From: Apostichopus japonicus
Taxonomy: Eukaryota; Echinodermata; Holothuroidea; Aspidochirotida; Stichopodidae
DNA: 64,000 bases
NCBI RefSeq assembly: GCF_037975245.1
Contig: NC_092577.1
Span: 34,046,898 to 34,110,897, forward strand
Reading direction: 5' to 3'
Below are positions 34,176 through 46,851 of the stretch, one piece after another. Both the position numbers and the translations under genes were made by a program. The notes under the pieces are model-generated. The model had not been told where the DNA came from. It made no database searches and saw only the letters and a program-made list of their open reading frames with translations. Position 1 is the first letter of the stretch. Each line of letters starts with the position of its first letter.

Positions 34176-37100
34176 CTTCTTCTTTCTTTTCTATATTCTT
34201 GTCAGACCAAAAACAAACAAATATGTGCAAATATTTTCCTTTGCGACAGCTGGTGTTTTCACAACCCCAAAAATTAGCCCGGCCTTATTCCAAGATTCTG
34301 TATGACGGGAGTATATTAGAGAGGAAGAAAAAAGAAAACATGTTGTTAAGTTATAGTAAGTGATACTAAGTCACATAAAAATCACTGAAAATATCACGTT
34401 TCTCCTAAATTTGAACTAACCAAATCGTTAAAACCGAGATCTGTTCTGAGCCTGTCACGGCGCTGACAAGCGCCCTCACTTTGTATGTACCTACATGACT
34501 AAACCCCCTGGTGTGTTTTCCGCCCAAAACTAACACCGTGAACAACCGAAAAGTCCTTCCTAATACTGCAAGCACTCCACGCGCACTACAATACTGCGTA
34601 TTTGCAGGCAAATGCAGTTCTAGAATTGTTTATTTCGTCGCAGTATACTTTTTATATTACATAATATTAACATAATGTGTATGCTTCAGGCTGGCCGCGA
34701 TAGGAGAGTATGACTTTATAAGAAATGCGGAACTAATGATAACACAAACTAAAAATGAAGAATCGAAAGAAAAAAAAAAAACTCGTATATATACTTGGAA
34801 CCAAGCTCCTTTAACATTGTAAATATTTAATATTCTGGGCCTTCGCCATGAAATAATCATCAAACATTCAAAATGATTTATCTTTGAAATATTAATACTT
34901 TTGTCTCAAGCATAACCCTTCACTCCGAAAAGATTTATGAATAAACATAAGATGTATGCATAATGTATATGAATTATTGCGTAAATTCTGCCACGTTATT
35001 TCAACAAATTGCTGTACTCAGAACCTAACTACTTGAACTTTCAATTACTATACAAACTAAAGACTGCAGGCGGGAACCAGGGGATTTCCCCAACGGTTTT
35101 TTTCAAGTTTTCCTTTTGGTTGTATTAATTTTTTTCAGTACTTTTAGGAGGAATTCACAGCCTGCGTAATCACTACACCACATCGAAATCATTAAAATTA
35201 TAACTCGATCAGATCTTTCAAGTATCACAATAATTTCTAGGAAAGTGTGAACTCAACAACGAACATTGTTTGCAAATAGCTTTAAATTATACTATAAAGA
35301 TAAATATAATCATCATATACAATATTTACACCGGATACATTCGATTTCAGAAGACCCTATTAAATACAGTCTGATGTATGTTACATATACAAGCAAGCCT
35401 ACAGAGCCACTCAAAGTCTTATGAGAGATGTAGATGTTGTAAAGATCCGTCGTATACGAATGCTTAAATTTATTCAAAAGAGTTTTGCTTTTAACTATAA
35501 ATCTATCTTTAATCTAGTTAACAAAATTAATCTATCGTATAGCAAATGATTGTTCTATGGTATTGCTATAGTATATATAGCAAAATGAAACATAACATTG
35601 TAGTCCAATTGAATCACAAATAATAAACGCATAGTGCCTTACTCTAACGTGGCGGAGGAGCAGAGAACACAGGGGCGAAGTGTCCCCACTTGTTTGGAAA
35701 AAAGGCTACTTTTCGTAAAGTACAAGAACACCCTTTTCTTGAAAAAAATAATCTTTTCCAAATTTATATAATAACAATTTCCCTATTATTGATATAATTG
35801 TGATTTATGGTTTAACATTTAAAAGTGCCATTTCGTTGAGCAATCGTTTTATCGTAATATAAAGAATTTTTGTTGGTATATTTGTGTGTGTGTCTGTTTT
35901 ATTGTTAATATGAAAATGTGCCTCTTTTTTTTATTTTAAAGCTGCTCTTTTGCTGAAAATTATATTACTATTTTGTTTTATTTTTGTAATTATAGATTGC
36001 CTATATGTCATACTTACTGCCGTAGATCAGTTTAAGTTGTGTTAAGTAGAAGCTATAGCTCAACTATATGATTTAGAAAAAATCTTTTGAATATTAAGGA
36101 CGGTATGAATATCATTTCATTTCCCGCTATGCACGGGCTGAATAGACCAATTAACCGAATATACGAAAATAAAACTATCACCCAAAAAATCAAACTTATC
36201 GACAGACAGGCAACGGTGACTCTTTTCTGGTGTTTTTTTCCTCTCAGTTTCATTGCTCTCTTGTGTGTTAATATACATATATAATTGATTTATTTATGTT
36301 TTTATATAAACACTCATATCCCTGTTTTTTATTTTTTTTGCAATTATAGTATTATTTATGACGAGCAAACAAAAATACGATGATTAGTTGTTCTTTGGAG
36401 TTAAATACGACCCATCAAATTTATTCAAGTTTTAGGAGTATAATGTGAATTATTTTAAAACAATGGTTCTCAGTTGATTTTGAGCAAATGGTATAAGACT
36501 GAATCTCTCGATAGTTGATAAAAGGAACCAGGTTTCGAAGTAGTCTGTGAATAACCATATTGTTGGATTATATATAAGCACTATCCCAGACAGTCATATT
36601 TTTCATGTTCCAGCAATGAAACACCACATATATTTACGTGAAAATGTTAAAGTCTCATCGAAATGAATATGTAAATATGTTAAAATTATTTAAATCAGCA
36701 TTTTTTCGCATAATAATACATTTTTCGTATAATATTGATTAAGAAAAATAGCAGAAACATCGGACTTCATTACCACTTTAAAGTTTAAAACATTTGATAA
36801 TTTAATGACGAATTTCTCACTTGCCACGTTCTTTGCGATTCAACATTTATTTTTTTGCAAACTATACTTTAGCTCGACGTTGTATTAGAAATTTCAAATT
36901 GTTACATCTTGTAGAAAATTCCACTGGGATATTTGTTTAAAAAAAATTAATTATACTAGGAAATATGTATAACATTTATAGTCTTGATGTTTGGTTTCGA
37001 TGCCAGTAATCCAAATTTCAGATGAAAGTTATTAACTGATGGGGAAGTAAACTGAAATATTATCCCAATTGAAATATGATGTAAAATAACAAAATATCGT

Positions 37101-38768
37101 ATCCTTTTGATATATTTACATGTAAAGCTCTATGCATATATTTCCAATTTAACTTTGTTGGGAACTCATGTACGGCAATGAGAGGGATTCGTGGGTATTA
37201 TGGAAAGAACTTCGACACGTTTCAATCATATAGGCTCGCAGAGACAATCTAGTATTACACTATGTTTCACTATTTTTTGAAAACGTTTCTACAAGTTAAT
37301 TTCTTAAACTTAGAAAAAAAAACAGGTATATTACATTATATTCTTTTCTGTTCGTTTCTGCACATTGCTACGCATATAATTGGACGTAATAGCGACGTCA
37401 TAATTTTAAATGGAATCATATTATGACCGTTGTTCTTTTCTGAAAATTATCTTTGAATTGGAGATTTTTTTTTTTATATTGGATGAATACTTCGTGGGTA
37501 GTATCTCAGCTTATGTCGTACCTTTATAGACTAACCAATCTGTTTTTCCTTACATTAATTAAGTCGGTTTCCTCAATTTGTTAAAACAAAATGTATATTT
37601 ATTTTCTCATCCTTCTCGTTTCTTTCAAGTTCACTTAGTGTACAAACTGTGACACTTTTAAATTATCAATATCTCCGAAACATAATGTAGTAACACCATG
37701 TAAATATCATCAGGATGTTTATTGTTTTATGTTCTTCGTTCATTAATTCAATTTAGTAAAAAATTTCCCTTTGGATGTTTCATTCAGTATCATGAAGTAA
37801 TAGCCTTACAAATGTTTTATGCATTTAGGAAATATTCCTGGCCATATGCATGTTGTTTAAATATTTTATTTTTTGTTTGTAAATGTTTGCAAACATCATA
37901 ATCTATGTTTGAGCAGCTTTCTATTTTTTTTTTCGTGACGTTTGTCTTTACTTTAAACCTGCCCTGTACTAAAGCAAAGAATTTTGATGAAAATGTCAAT
38001 ATATATTTTTACAAAATGATTAATCTATAGTCGAATGAGGCTATATTTTATTCTCATTCTTATTGTGTGGTATATGTGTTTCTCTACGGGGTATCATACA
38101 GACAATTAACGGAGATGTAAATAAACATGTCAGGAAAGGATCAAGCTATTTTTCATTAGGTATGCTCTAGGTCTGCGTATATTGTAAAAAGATAATAAAG
38201 ATGTCAAAAGTCTTTGTTTTTTATATATTCCAAACCTTCAAGTACCTAGATGGCCTCAAGTATAAATGTTTCATATGGCTGACTCGATTAAAAGGTGTCC
38301 CAACGCATAATTGCAGCGACTCATTACACGTACTCATATTCTAGAATAAGTAACGCATACTCACAAACTCACCCTCGATGGATGTGTACTTATACTCGGG
38401 GCAGTTTGAATATCAGTATAGGGATAAATGCAAAGTATGTACTCGAACCCGTACTCGTGTCTAGAACCTGGTACTCAGACGCTTACTCACATCAAGGGTA
38501 CATCTATTTGTACTCGTAAGTACTCATGCTGTTGTACTTTCATTACAAGTCTTTCTCTAAGAGAAGTGTGACCGAGCGACGGGAGTATCAAGTTGAATAA
38601 CATTCCACCTCCCCTCCTCCGCCACCCCTCCTCCGCCTCCCCTCCTCCCCTCCTCCGCCTCATCACGGGTACAAAACATTCTTGTTGTCTGTTATGCCCG
38701 ATTCATTCTATAAATGTTTCGAGTACATTTCAGAATGTACAGCCATCCTTCTCTCGACCCAATCTTCT

Positions 38769-39053
38769 TGTATTCTTGTATTCTAGTATTCTTGTATTTT
38801 TGTATTCTTGTATTCTTGTATTCTTGTATCCTTGTATTCTTGTATTCTTGTATTCTTGTATTCTTGTATCCTTGTATTATTGTATTATTGTATCCTTGTA
38901 TTTTTGTATTCTTGTATCCTTGTATTCTTGTATTATTGTATTCTTGTATCCTTGTATGGTTGTATTCTTGTATCCTTGTATCCTCGTATCCTTATATCCT
39001 TATATTCTTGTATTCTTGTATTCTTGTATCCTTGTATTATTGTATTATTGTAT
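38769..39053 (+). repeat. 8-bp minisatellite (TATTCTTG)n, about 35 copies
   Basis: Unit tattcttg with variants tatccttg and tattattg. Because the unit is 8 bp and has no stop in any phase, all three forward frames are open (YSCILVFL-type peptides). Confidence 0.95.
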
Positions 39054-41671
39054 CCTACTCTTATTTATGGCAGTGATCTACGACGGCCATTTATATGTTA
39101 TCGTCTATCCTACAGTATGCTGTATGTAATTGTATATAGGCCTTTGTAACGCAACAGGGAGTCGAGATCCACAGGTATGCTGTTGAAAAATACACTTTTG
39201 ATCAGCAGAACGATCCAGAAAGAATTTAAAAAAAAAACAGCCGAAACATTAAATGGAATGTCATTAATAATACTGTAGTCAATGAAATTCAGAAATGTTT
39301 ACAAAAAGATATGCAAAATACATATGCAAATAACAAAATTGGCCGATTTGAATAAGTCGGATTAGTGAAGGTGGGTCGCGCTTTAAAAGTATACTTTGCT
39401 TCAAGCATGTGTCACCGACGAATGCATTTTCGAAACCCATAGTATGGTAAAAACACAAAGAAGGTATTCTGGACACATTGTCACATTAATCTCATAATCT
39501 CACATGTACCTATTTTCTTAATGTGAACGAATGCTAGAATATCAAGAGATCAAATGATGAGAGAAATTTGTAATATTCGAGGTATTAACACACGATTTTG
39601 ATACAAAATTGAGGAGTTTATATCATACACCTTCTTATAGACTGTTACACACATTCAGGAAGAATCTAGTGTGTTCTCCGGCATACATAGGCTATGTCTT
39701 ATGTCTTTAGTTTTCATCCGTGCTCCAATTCAAAATGAATTATTGCTTTGTCATTGTCCTAATTGGACCTTCCAGAAATAGATTAGCTACAAAGATGAGA
39801 TAGATACCAATCGTATACTCAGTTTTAATATAGGTATTGGTTTATACCAGTTTATGTATGATATATACATACACTATAACTATAGCTACTAATGAACAAG
39901 ATTTGTAATTATTAAACCAAGCTTACCTGAAGTTTGTCAATGCCAATATCACTATTTCGCTCTCACCTTTGTTGTTCCAAATGACACCGTAAGAAGACAA
40001 AAACATGTGACAGTCAGTATACGTGTTGTTCTTATCCGTTCTACGTAGTGTTACTATGTACCAGTCCGTACTCTAGATCATAAAACCAGTGTGTGTAATC
40101 GGTCTACAGAAACACAGCTATTAGGGCGATGAGGGTAAACAACGGAGGACCAAAGTCCAGAGATTCCCAATTCACGTAACTTAATTAATCATTAAGAAGA
40201 TTGTGGTTTCGCCGTGTAAGTTATATGTTTGAGGATCTCCTTGTCAACGTCTATGTGACTATGGGTGCTGGTCTGTTACAGTCCAGGTGGATATTTTAAA
40301 CTTTCGAAATTATACAATGATGACAAAAAGGTGTGTCACAATGCTGAAGAGTAACGAGATTTCATTAACACCCCCTAAATGAGACCACAATGTGTTTGAT
40401 ACATTATAATATATATATATATATATATATTCCCTATTCCCTATTTCCATTTCCCCTATTTCCCCTATATTCCCTACTGATCCTATCCCTTATACTATAT
40501 ACCAGTACCCCTACGCATTTCCCGTTACACCACCTCTCTGTATACCCCCATACATTACTAGTAATTCGACTATATTCCAACGTTTCTTTCATAGGCTGCC
40601 TCCAACCTGTGTACATACCCATGCATCCACATATCCCCTACATGTACATCCCCTATCCTATTACATATCCCGTCCTTGCATCTCCCTATCCTACACTACA
40701 TCTCCTCCTAATCCCTGCGTTTCCCTCGTATGCAATGTTTAATTCTTCATTGCTTATATTTTGAGACAAGTCCCAAAGTTAGAGTACCTTTAACTTATGA
40801 GTCAGTGGCGTCGAGAGCCCAGGTTGGGTCCTGGGAACAATAATTACGTCACCTAGCCACATTTTTGTGCACTTCATATAACCCCACCCTCGCCACATAT
40901 TTTCCGCGGCCCCCAAGTTGACTCCGGGTCCGCTCCAGAGTTGACTCCGGGCCCAGAGCTGTGCCCACTGCTCCCCTGACACATCCGCCCCCTTCCCGCA
41001 CCCTCAGGTTAGGACTGCTTCTGACTTTCGAAGTTTGAAGTTTGTTTGGACGCTGAAATTTGTATAAATTAATTATCTATCTACATATACCGAATAGTAT
41101 ACATCATTTCTGTATATGTAAATGTTGAATAGACATATACATCATATGCCTATATTTCGCATTGGAGATATATGGCATTAACATAGGGGCGGTACTTTAT
41201 TTTGTGAAGCAGCTACTAAGGAGATGACCGCGGGTTCTGTGTGAAGAGCGCCTACAGTCACTCGGGCTCAGATGTCATAGCTATTGTAGGAGTATTACCG
41301 CATCTTATTTGCTTAAAACAGACAGATTTTGATACACGCCTCGACTAAAGTCCACGCTCGTGTACCTCAAATTGGAAAGAGCTTTGATCAACCAGGGAAT
41401 AACTCCTTGAAGAAAACAAAAACAAATAACAACAAACCCCGGAGAAAGACATATAGTACCGAAGCTCACAATCTCCCCTCATCTATTGGATGATTCACAA
41501 CCATCATAATCTTAAAGTAAGACAAAATGCAGGAAAGCCAGGGGTTTCGGGTAATATTTTAATTTATAAGTAATGAATTAACCGCAAGTTATGACTCGGA
41601 TAAATATACGGTACTTATACGGTGGCATGTTTATGGATGTCCTTATGCAATTTTTTTTTAAGTACATGTGG

Positions 41672-41757
41672 CTCAATGACGTCATAATTTAGACTTGATC
41701 AAGTCTTCAGCCTTGCATGTGAATAAACATTAAATACGTGATATCTCCCAAATGTTA
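41672..41757 (+). repeat. Dispersed repeat segment (second copy at 44067-44152)
   Basis: ctcaatgacgtcataattta gacttgatcaag, then cttgcatgtgaa and gatatctcccaaatg, recurs at 44067-44152 with a few changes. A short block (atatacggta.cttatacggtggcat) is also duplicated locally at about 41607 and 41771. Confidence 0.8.
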
Positions 41758-43377
41758 TGACTTGGATAAATATACGGTATACTTATACGGTGGCATTTTT
41801 ATGGCTATCCTTAATCATTTCTTTCAATTTTTTTGTTTGTTTTCTTGGTTTGCTTTTAATGTGAGATTAGTTATATAAAAACTACTAATTTCAGTCTCTT
41901 AGATACTTTGTTAAAGAATACGGATTTTCTCACTTTGTACTACATTTATTCAAATATTTATGAATATTTATGAATTACATAAATAAATATTATTATGAAT
42001 TACATGAGATTTGAAAAACTTTACAATTCAATACATGGCAGGTTCTGGTTAGTCTAACCATTTCGGCTTCACCTTGCGCATCCGGTCACCTAAAAAGCAT
42101 TTTTTGGGAATTGATTTCCTACGTTTGGAAGACAGAACGTTGAAATAGTTAAACGTTATCGACAATTACTTGTCTTATTGACGAATTAAAATCGTATCTC
42201 GAGTTGCACTATTGTATATAGGCTTGATAAACTATTTTGCTGAAGAAAGAAGCTGTTTTAACGTCCTATATATACGGTACGCAGAATACGAAGTGTCTGC
42301 ATGTCGATTGAAAGAACCCACTCAACACACTGTTTTAAGATTATGTATACTTGTCTTTAGCCTATCACAAGGTATTTCGTATACGAGTCAACAAAAACAC
42401 TCATTAAGATACAATTTATAACCGCACGTGTTCTCTGCCCATTTTATACTTTATTGATTGATAACGATCAAGTTTATACAAGCACATCTTCGCGTCGGTA
42501 ATCAACACAGAACAGGACGCTGGTAACATGTGACCTTTTTACCCAAACCGCGTTTCATGAAAACACGGAATACTTTTTAAGTATTAGGCTATACCTATAC
42601 AACGAAACCCAAAGAACACGAGCAAGAATGGACCAATAGACCATGACGTCATAGCTGTGTAGGGGTTTGTTGATTCTTCTAAAAACGATGGCAAGTCTAT
42701 AGTTTATAGTATATACCAGTCCAAAGTACAGACAATTTCTCATTATATTTTGGGGGTGGAGATGTTTAACTTAAGTTAATTATGAAACTTTTCCTGTCAG
42801 TCATTAAAACAAAATTATTTATTTGTGTTTACTCTGCTAGATTCCGCTTGGATATATAGCGCAGTGAATCTTTTGAAATTTGGACAAAGAAATGACGTGA
42901 AGTGAAGTCATAAACTAGTCCTTATATATTTGACAATTAAATTGATTAAGTGTTGACCGAGATTGTATAAAGTTCACGTTGACCTCAAAGCTTCATAGAC
43001 CACACCTACCGGGTTTCTTTTTGAGTAGCTGTCTGCAACCAAATCAGTTCAGCCTTGATTCTTACCGTTACTTAATTATAATTCATATAGCCCTACATAT
43101 AATGGGTACATATTCTCTTTACTTTCTAAAGAGGTCCATGCATGGTTATACATAACGGTTCGTTTCCAAGTTGATGCTGTAAGGCAAGTCTGTATCAGTT
43201 CGTCACATTTTTATTTCATTTTTTCTACTATTTTTTATATTATTTTGTCAAATGTGAAATTCTATAGTGTTTTTACATTCTCACATACAAAACATATAAG
43301 AGTCCTAGTGTAAAGCAACTGATTCATGTTGACTTCATGCCTCGAAGAACTCTTCCGATCAAAGGGAACCAACCGTC

Positions 43378-43691
43378 CACCCGGTACACACAGAGAGCAC
43401 AGTTACTACTGTAAATCTTAAAAGTTTTGTTCCAAAGTAAAAACTGGATCGTGCTATAAATTGGTAGCATGTGCTATTAGGATTACAGTAAGAACTGAGG
43501 ATATGTGTAATTCCAACAAATCCAGTTGTTGGGGTTTGTTGGAATTAGAAATATCCTCAGTTGTTACTGTAAACCTAAAAAAATAGCACATGCTACCGAT
43601 TTATCAGATTTGTCAGCACAATCCAGTATTTACTGTGGTACAACACTTTAAGATTTACAGTAGTTTCTGTAATCTCTGTGTGAATCGGCTG
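43378..43691 (+). mobile_element. Foldback MITE copy 2 (7-bp TSD AACCGTC)
   Basis: 314 bp starting cacccggtacacacagag and ending gtgtgaatcggctg. It is flanked by aaccgtc at 43371-43377 and 43692-43698. The arms pair over almost the whole length around ccagttgttggggtttgttg near 43535. Inverted relative to copy 1. Confidence 0.9.
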
Positions 43692-44066
43692 AACCGTCAC
43701 CTTAAGCTTACATGATAGAGATATTTGTGTACAACCACTACCTGAAACAGCTAAGAAGAACTCTTGTTCCGTTTGTGAGATATCCTTGTTTATAAGTCAT
43801 ACCTGAGAGTTGCTGTCATTTTGTAAGTCTGTGATGTCATAGAGCTTCTAGGATCTAAAGCCCTTTACGTTCTCTCTTTGTTTAGCTTTTCATATTTTCC
43901 AGGGAGAATGTAAAAACGTTTGAACCTAACACCAACGCCAACAGTATAGGTAATGCAACCATGGGCTTCCATAGTTTAGATTTATCAATTGCAAAACTCA
44001 TGTCCATGTTAGAAATAAACATTGCAAAAAATAAATTAAAAAAATAGCAAAACTGAAGCACAAGTG

Positions 44067-44152
44067 ACTCAATGATATCATAATTTAGACTTGATCAAGC
44101 CTTCAGTCTTGCATGTGAAAAAAACATTAAATCCGTGATATCTCCCAAATGA
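44067..44152 (+). repeat. Dispersed repeat segment, second copy
   Basis: Matches 41672-41757 across tttagacttgatcaagcctt and gtgatatctcccaaatg. It lies just downstream of gene D. Confidence 0.8.
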
Positions 44153-44333
44153 AATAAGATCCTTCTTATTGTCGGGGAAGTTGTTTATGAAAGAAAATTA
44201 AAATATATTTTCGGTGTATCATATACTTTAATTTCACAATTTTGTTTTAAAAATGCTTTTTTCCAACTTTTTTTTCGCCTATTTTTCACAAAAAAATCAA
44301 TATGATGTAAATGACATTGTGTCATCTCATACA

Positions 44334-46851
44334 CTATGACGTCAGTTCCGGAATATTTTTCCAAATAAAATCATATGAGAATTTCATGAAGACGACGTGT
44401 ACCAACGCCTGAAATATCTCGACCGAACTAAAGATTCTGATATGACATGATATCGATGTGGCGACCTTGCAGTAACACATGTAATATTCTTGATATTTGT
44501 GAACGTGATAGATGAAATCATCATTTTCTCCACAGAAAATAGGGTAGGTCACTTTATTAGGTTGTTTGCGGTAGGTTCGGATCCCTCCAAGCTCTTCACT
44601 AGAAATTTCTTCTTGAAAATATCGCGACATTCTGTCACCATCTAGTTTGATTGTTTGCAGAGAAAGATAAAAACAAAACAAAAAACACCAAATGTTGATT
44701 GCGACATTAATTTCTCATATTCAAAGGAAAAATTCAAAAGTAAGTTAAACACAGTAACGTATTTTCGTTATTCATAGGCCTACACGATATAGAAATACAT
44801 AATGTTAATACTTTATGTTGTAAAAATTGTTTCCTTTACAACTAACTCATATGCGGATTGGATGTTTCTGTGTGATGCGTGGTGCAGTTATTTGCGATTT
44901 GATATTTTGAAAACGACGCAAGATGACCTTTAACATTTTATTTTATTACCATTCAGTTAAAAATATCTACTTTTGTTATTCTAATACTGAAAGAAAGTAT
45001 AATAATTATATTTGCAAAATATCAGCGACTACGACTATTCTACATTTTGACCAGATCCAGAAGTAAGGACTTGGGTAAGTTCATATTGGACTTGACAAAG
45101 TCGGCTTTGTCTCCTTAATGGATCCGTTTGCGGGAAGTGGGAGGGAGGGGGGGGGGGTGAGGCAGTGTGTCATATGATAATGATAAGGATGGTTTCATGC
45201 CACAATTTAATGAATAATCACCAGTTGATCCTCCAAATATGCTAGAAAGTTGTCAGATACTGCGAGGTGGTTCTTGCCTAAACTTCAAGAGCCTATTTAC
45301 TGCTATATTTATAGCAATCCTGGACTGACGAACATTATAAACTAATTTAGACCTATGCAAAAGATTGGGAATGATTTGACCAACTCCCATATTTCTCAGT
45401 TTACCCAATACTATAAGAAGATACCGAAAAGTATACATAATATCTTCATCCAATTAGCACCACCTGAGCATTGTCAAGGTAATATTGGCATCAGAAATAG
45501 AGTATAATTATTTAAGTAGCGGGGGATCTATATACCTTTAATATCAACAAAAAACGTTTCGCAATGGTGAGCATCGTCCACAGCTTGTCTCCCTTCAGGG
45601 AAATTGTCGACAATCTTAGCAGTCATAAAAGCACACACTCCAAACATATCCGGTGTTTCTGGTGCCTCCTCACAGTGAATATGATGTCTCTTAAAGAGCT
45701 GTAGTGCTTGACCTATAACGTAATAACGGAAATGCAAATATATAAGGTCAAGGTCATGTAGATAAAAACTATCAACCACAATGTTTGAAACATTTAGCTC
45801 AAACTGACTCATAAATTATGAAAGTTAATTTTACAAAAGAAAGGTATATGTGAAATTTTCATAATATATTTTGTAAATCATGTTGAATATTTTCGGTTTT
45901 CTCTTTATTTCCCCCTCCTTAACCCTTCCCCACCCTCCTTTTCCCCCTCTTTCTTTAGTTCTATCATATTCTACGGCATATTTTTGTGTCGGTAATCGAT
46001 AAGTCGATAATCCTGATATAAACACATAACTGCAAAGTTTGTCTAAAAGTATATTTATTTAAGCTTGTGTGTGTTTGACGAGTGCGCTGTTAAGAGTGCA
46101 TGGCTGCCACAAGCTGTTTCCTCAAATCCTGTTTGTTCATATTCATACATATCGGACACCTTATTAAAACCACAAAACGGATACCGGTAAGAGATCTATA
46201 CACAGCCTTTAGTTACATTACACGATAACAAGTAAACAAATAATCAACAGGGAAGGCAGTTATTTTACCATGCCAAGCGACCAAATATAGATGTGAGAGA
46301 AGCCGAATGCTTGATTACTTAGTTTCACGTCGAATGGAAATCAAATTTACAGTTTTAGTTTAAGCCCGTTTGGAACTTTCCCATCAAATGTTTAAGTTAT
46401 GTTTGTCAGAGTAAGTCTTGTTGAAAAGAAGAATATTTCTACATATACGAATTTGGTGAATTCATAAAGCAACTTGCCAAAATATCTATCTCGGCCTCGA
46501 CCGGGCAAAGCTATACCTGGGCCGAGTAAAATGCCAATTTTTTATTTTATGTTATTTTTTTGGTGGAGGGGGGGGGGTGATGAATATACCAAACATTAAT
46601 TGTGAAGATCGCTAAATTATGTCAAAATCTAGTACACATACGTCAGTTATATATGCCTGTTTTTCTGTACACCGGTTATCCTGTATATTTACATATTGCT
46701 CAACCGTGTGTCATCTTTTACACCAGTACTTTTTGGGTATAATTATTTCTAAGCTTCTTACGTTACATTGAAATGTGTATTAATTATATACCTTACCTGC
46801 TAGGCAAAGCAGTGGGATCAGGACAAGCTCCATTAAAGCCTCGTTTTTCAT
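44334..46851 (-). CDS. Gene D: unrecognised small secreted cysteine-rich protein, 3 exons
   Basis: Not recognised. Three candidate exons (46851-46797, 45712-45536, 44641 to about 44466 or 44334) join in frame, each internal junction being phase 1. Exon 1 encodes a signal peptide, MKNEALMELVLIPLLCLAG. The mature part has six cysteines up to residue about 135 (HIHC, FGVC, AHHC, PIFC, YMC, CYC), consistent with three disulfides. It also has motifs CEEAPETPDMFGVCAFM, FPEGRQAVDDAHHCETFF and YPIFCGENDDFIYHVHKY. The end is uncertain: a possible donor follows CYCK at 44466 (phase 0), and the frame otherwise runs to TAG at 44334, adding a seventh cysteine. Acceptors and donors fit the consensus. It lies between divergent genes B and C but shares nothing with them. 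Confidence rests on phase agreement, signal peptide and cysteine pattern, not homology. Confidence 0.6.
44466..44641 (-). CDS. Gene D exon 3 (3' end uncertain)
   Basis: Starts phase 1 after acceptor aaactag. Encodes GDRMSRYFQEEISSEELGG, TYRKQPNKVTYPIFCGENDD and YHVHKYQEYYMCYCK. It either splices at gtcgcc (44465) or continues to the stop at 44334. Confidence 0.5.
45536..45712 (-). CDS. Gene D exon 2
   Basis: 177 nt, phase 1 to 1, acceptor ttatag and donor gtatat. Encodes QALQLFKRHHIHCEEAPETP to ETFFVDIK. Three cysteines. Confidence 0.62.
46797..46851 (-). CDS. Gene D exon 1 (signal peptide)
   Basis: 55 nt from ATG, MKNEALMELVLIPLLCLAG, ending phase 1 at gtaagg. A hydrophobic core and small residues before the likely cleavage site make it a good secretory leader. 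Confidence 0.6.

Larger units (their letters stand above)
34176..44333. other. Intergenic region upstream of gene B, AT-rich
   Basis: 10 kb, mostly unique AT-rich sequence. Recognisable content: the 8-bp minisatellite (38769-39053), a short TA run (40407-40430), a repeat segment at 41672-41757 that recurs at 44067-44152, and the foldback element at 43378-43691. No open frame has convincing coding features. The gene B promoter should lie near 34.2-34.4 kb but no core motif was identified. Confidence 0.5.

Noticed and set aside
40799-40985. Possible hAT end at cagtggcgtcgagagccc
   Set aside because: No matching inverse end or target duplication could be found nearby.
45253-45453. 66-aa frame between gene D exons 2 and 3
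   Set aside because: Lies in the intron defined by consistent phase-1 junctions and has no recognisable features.
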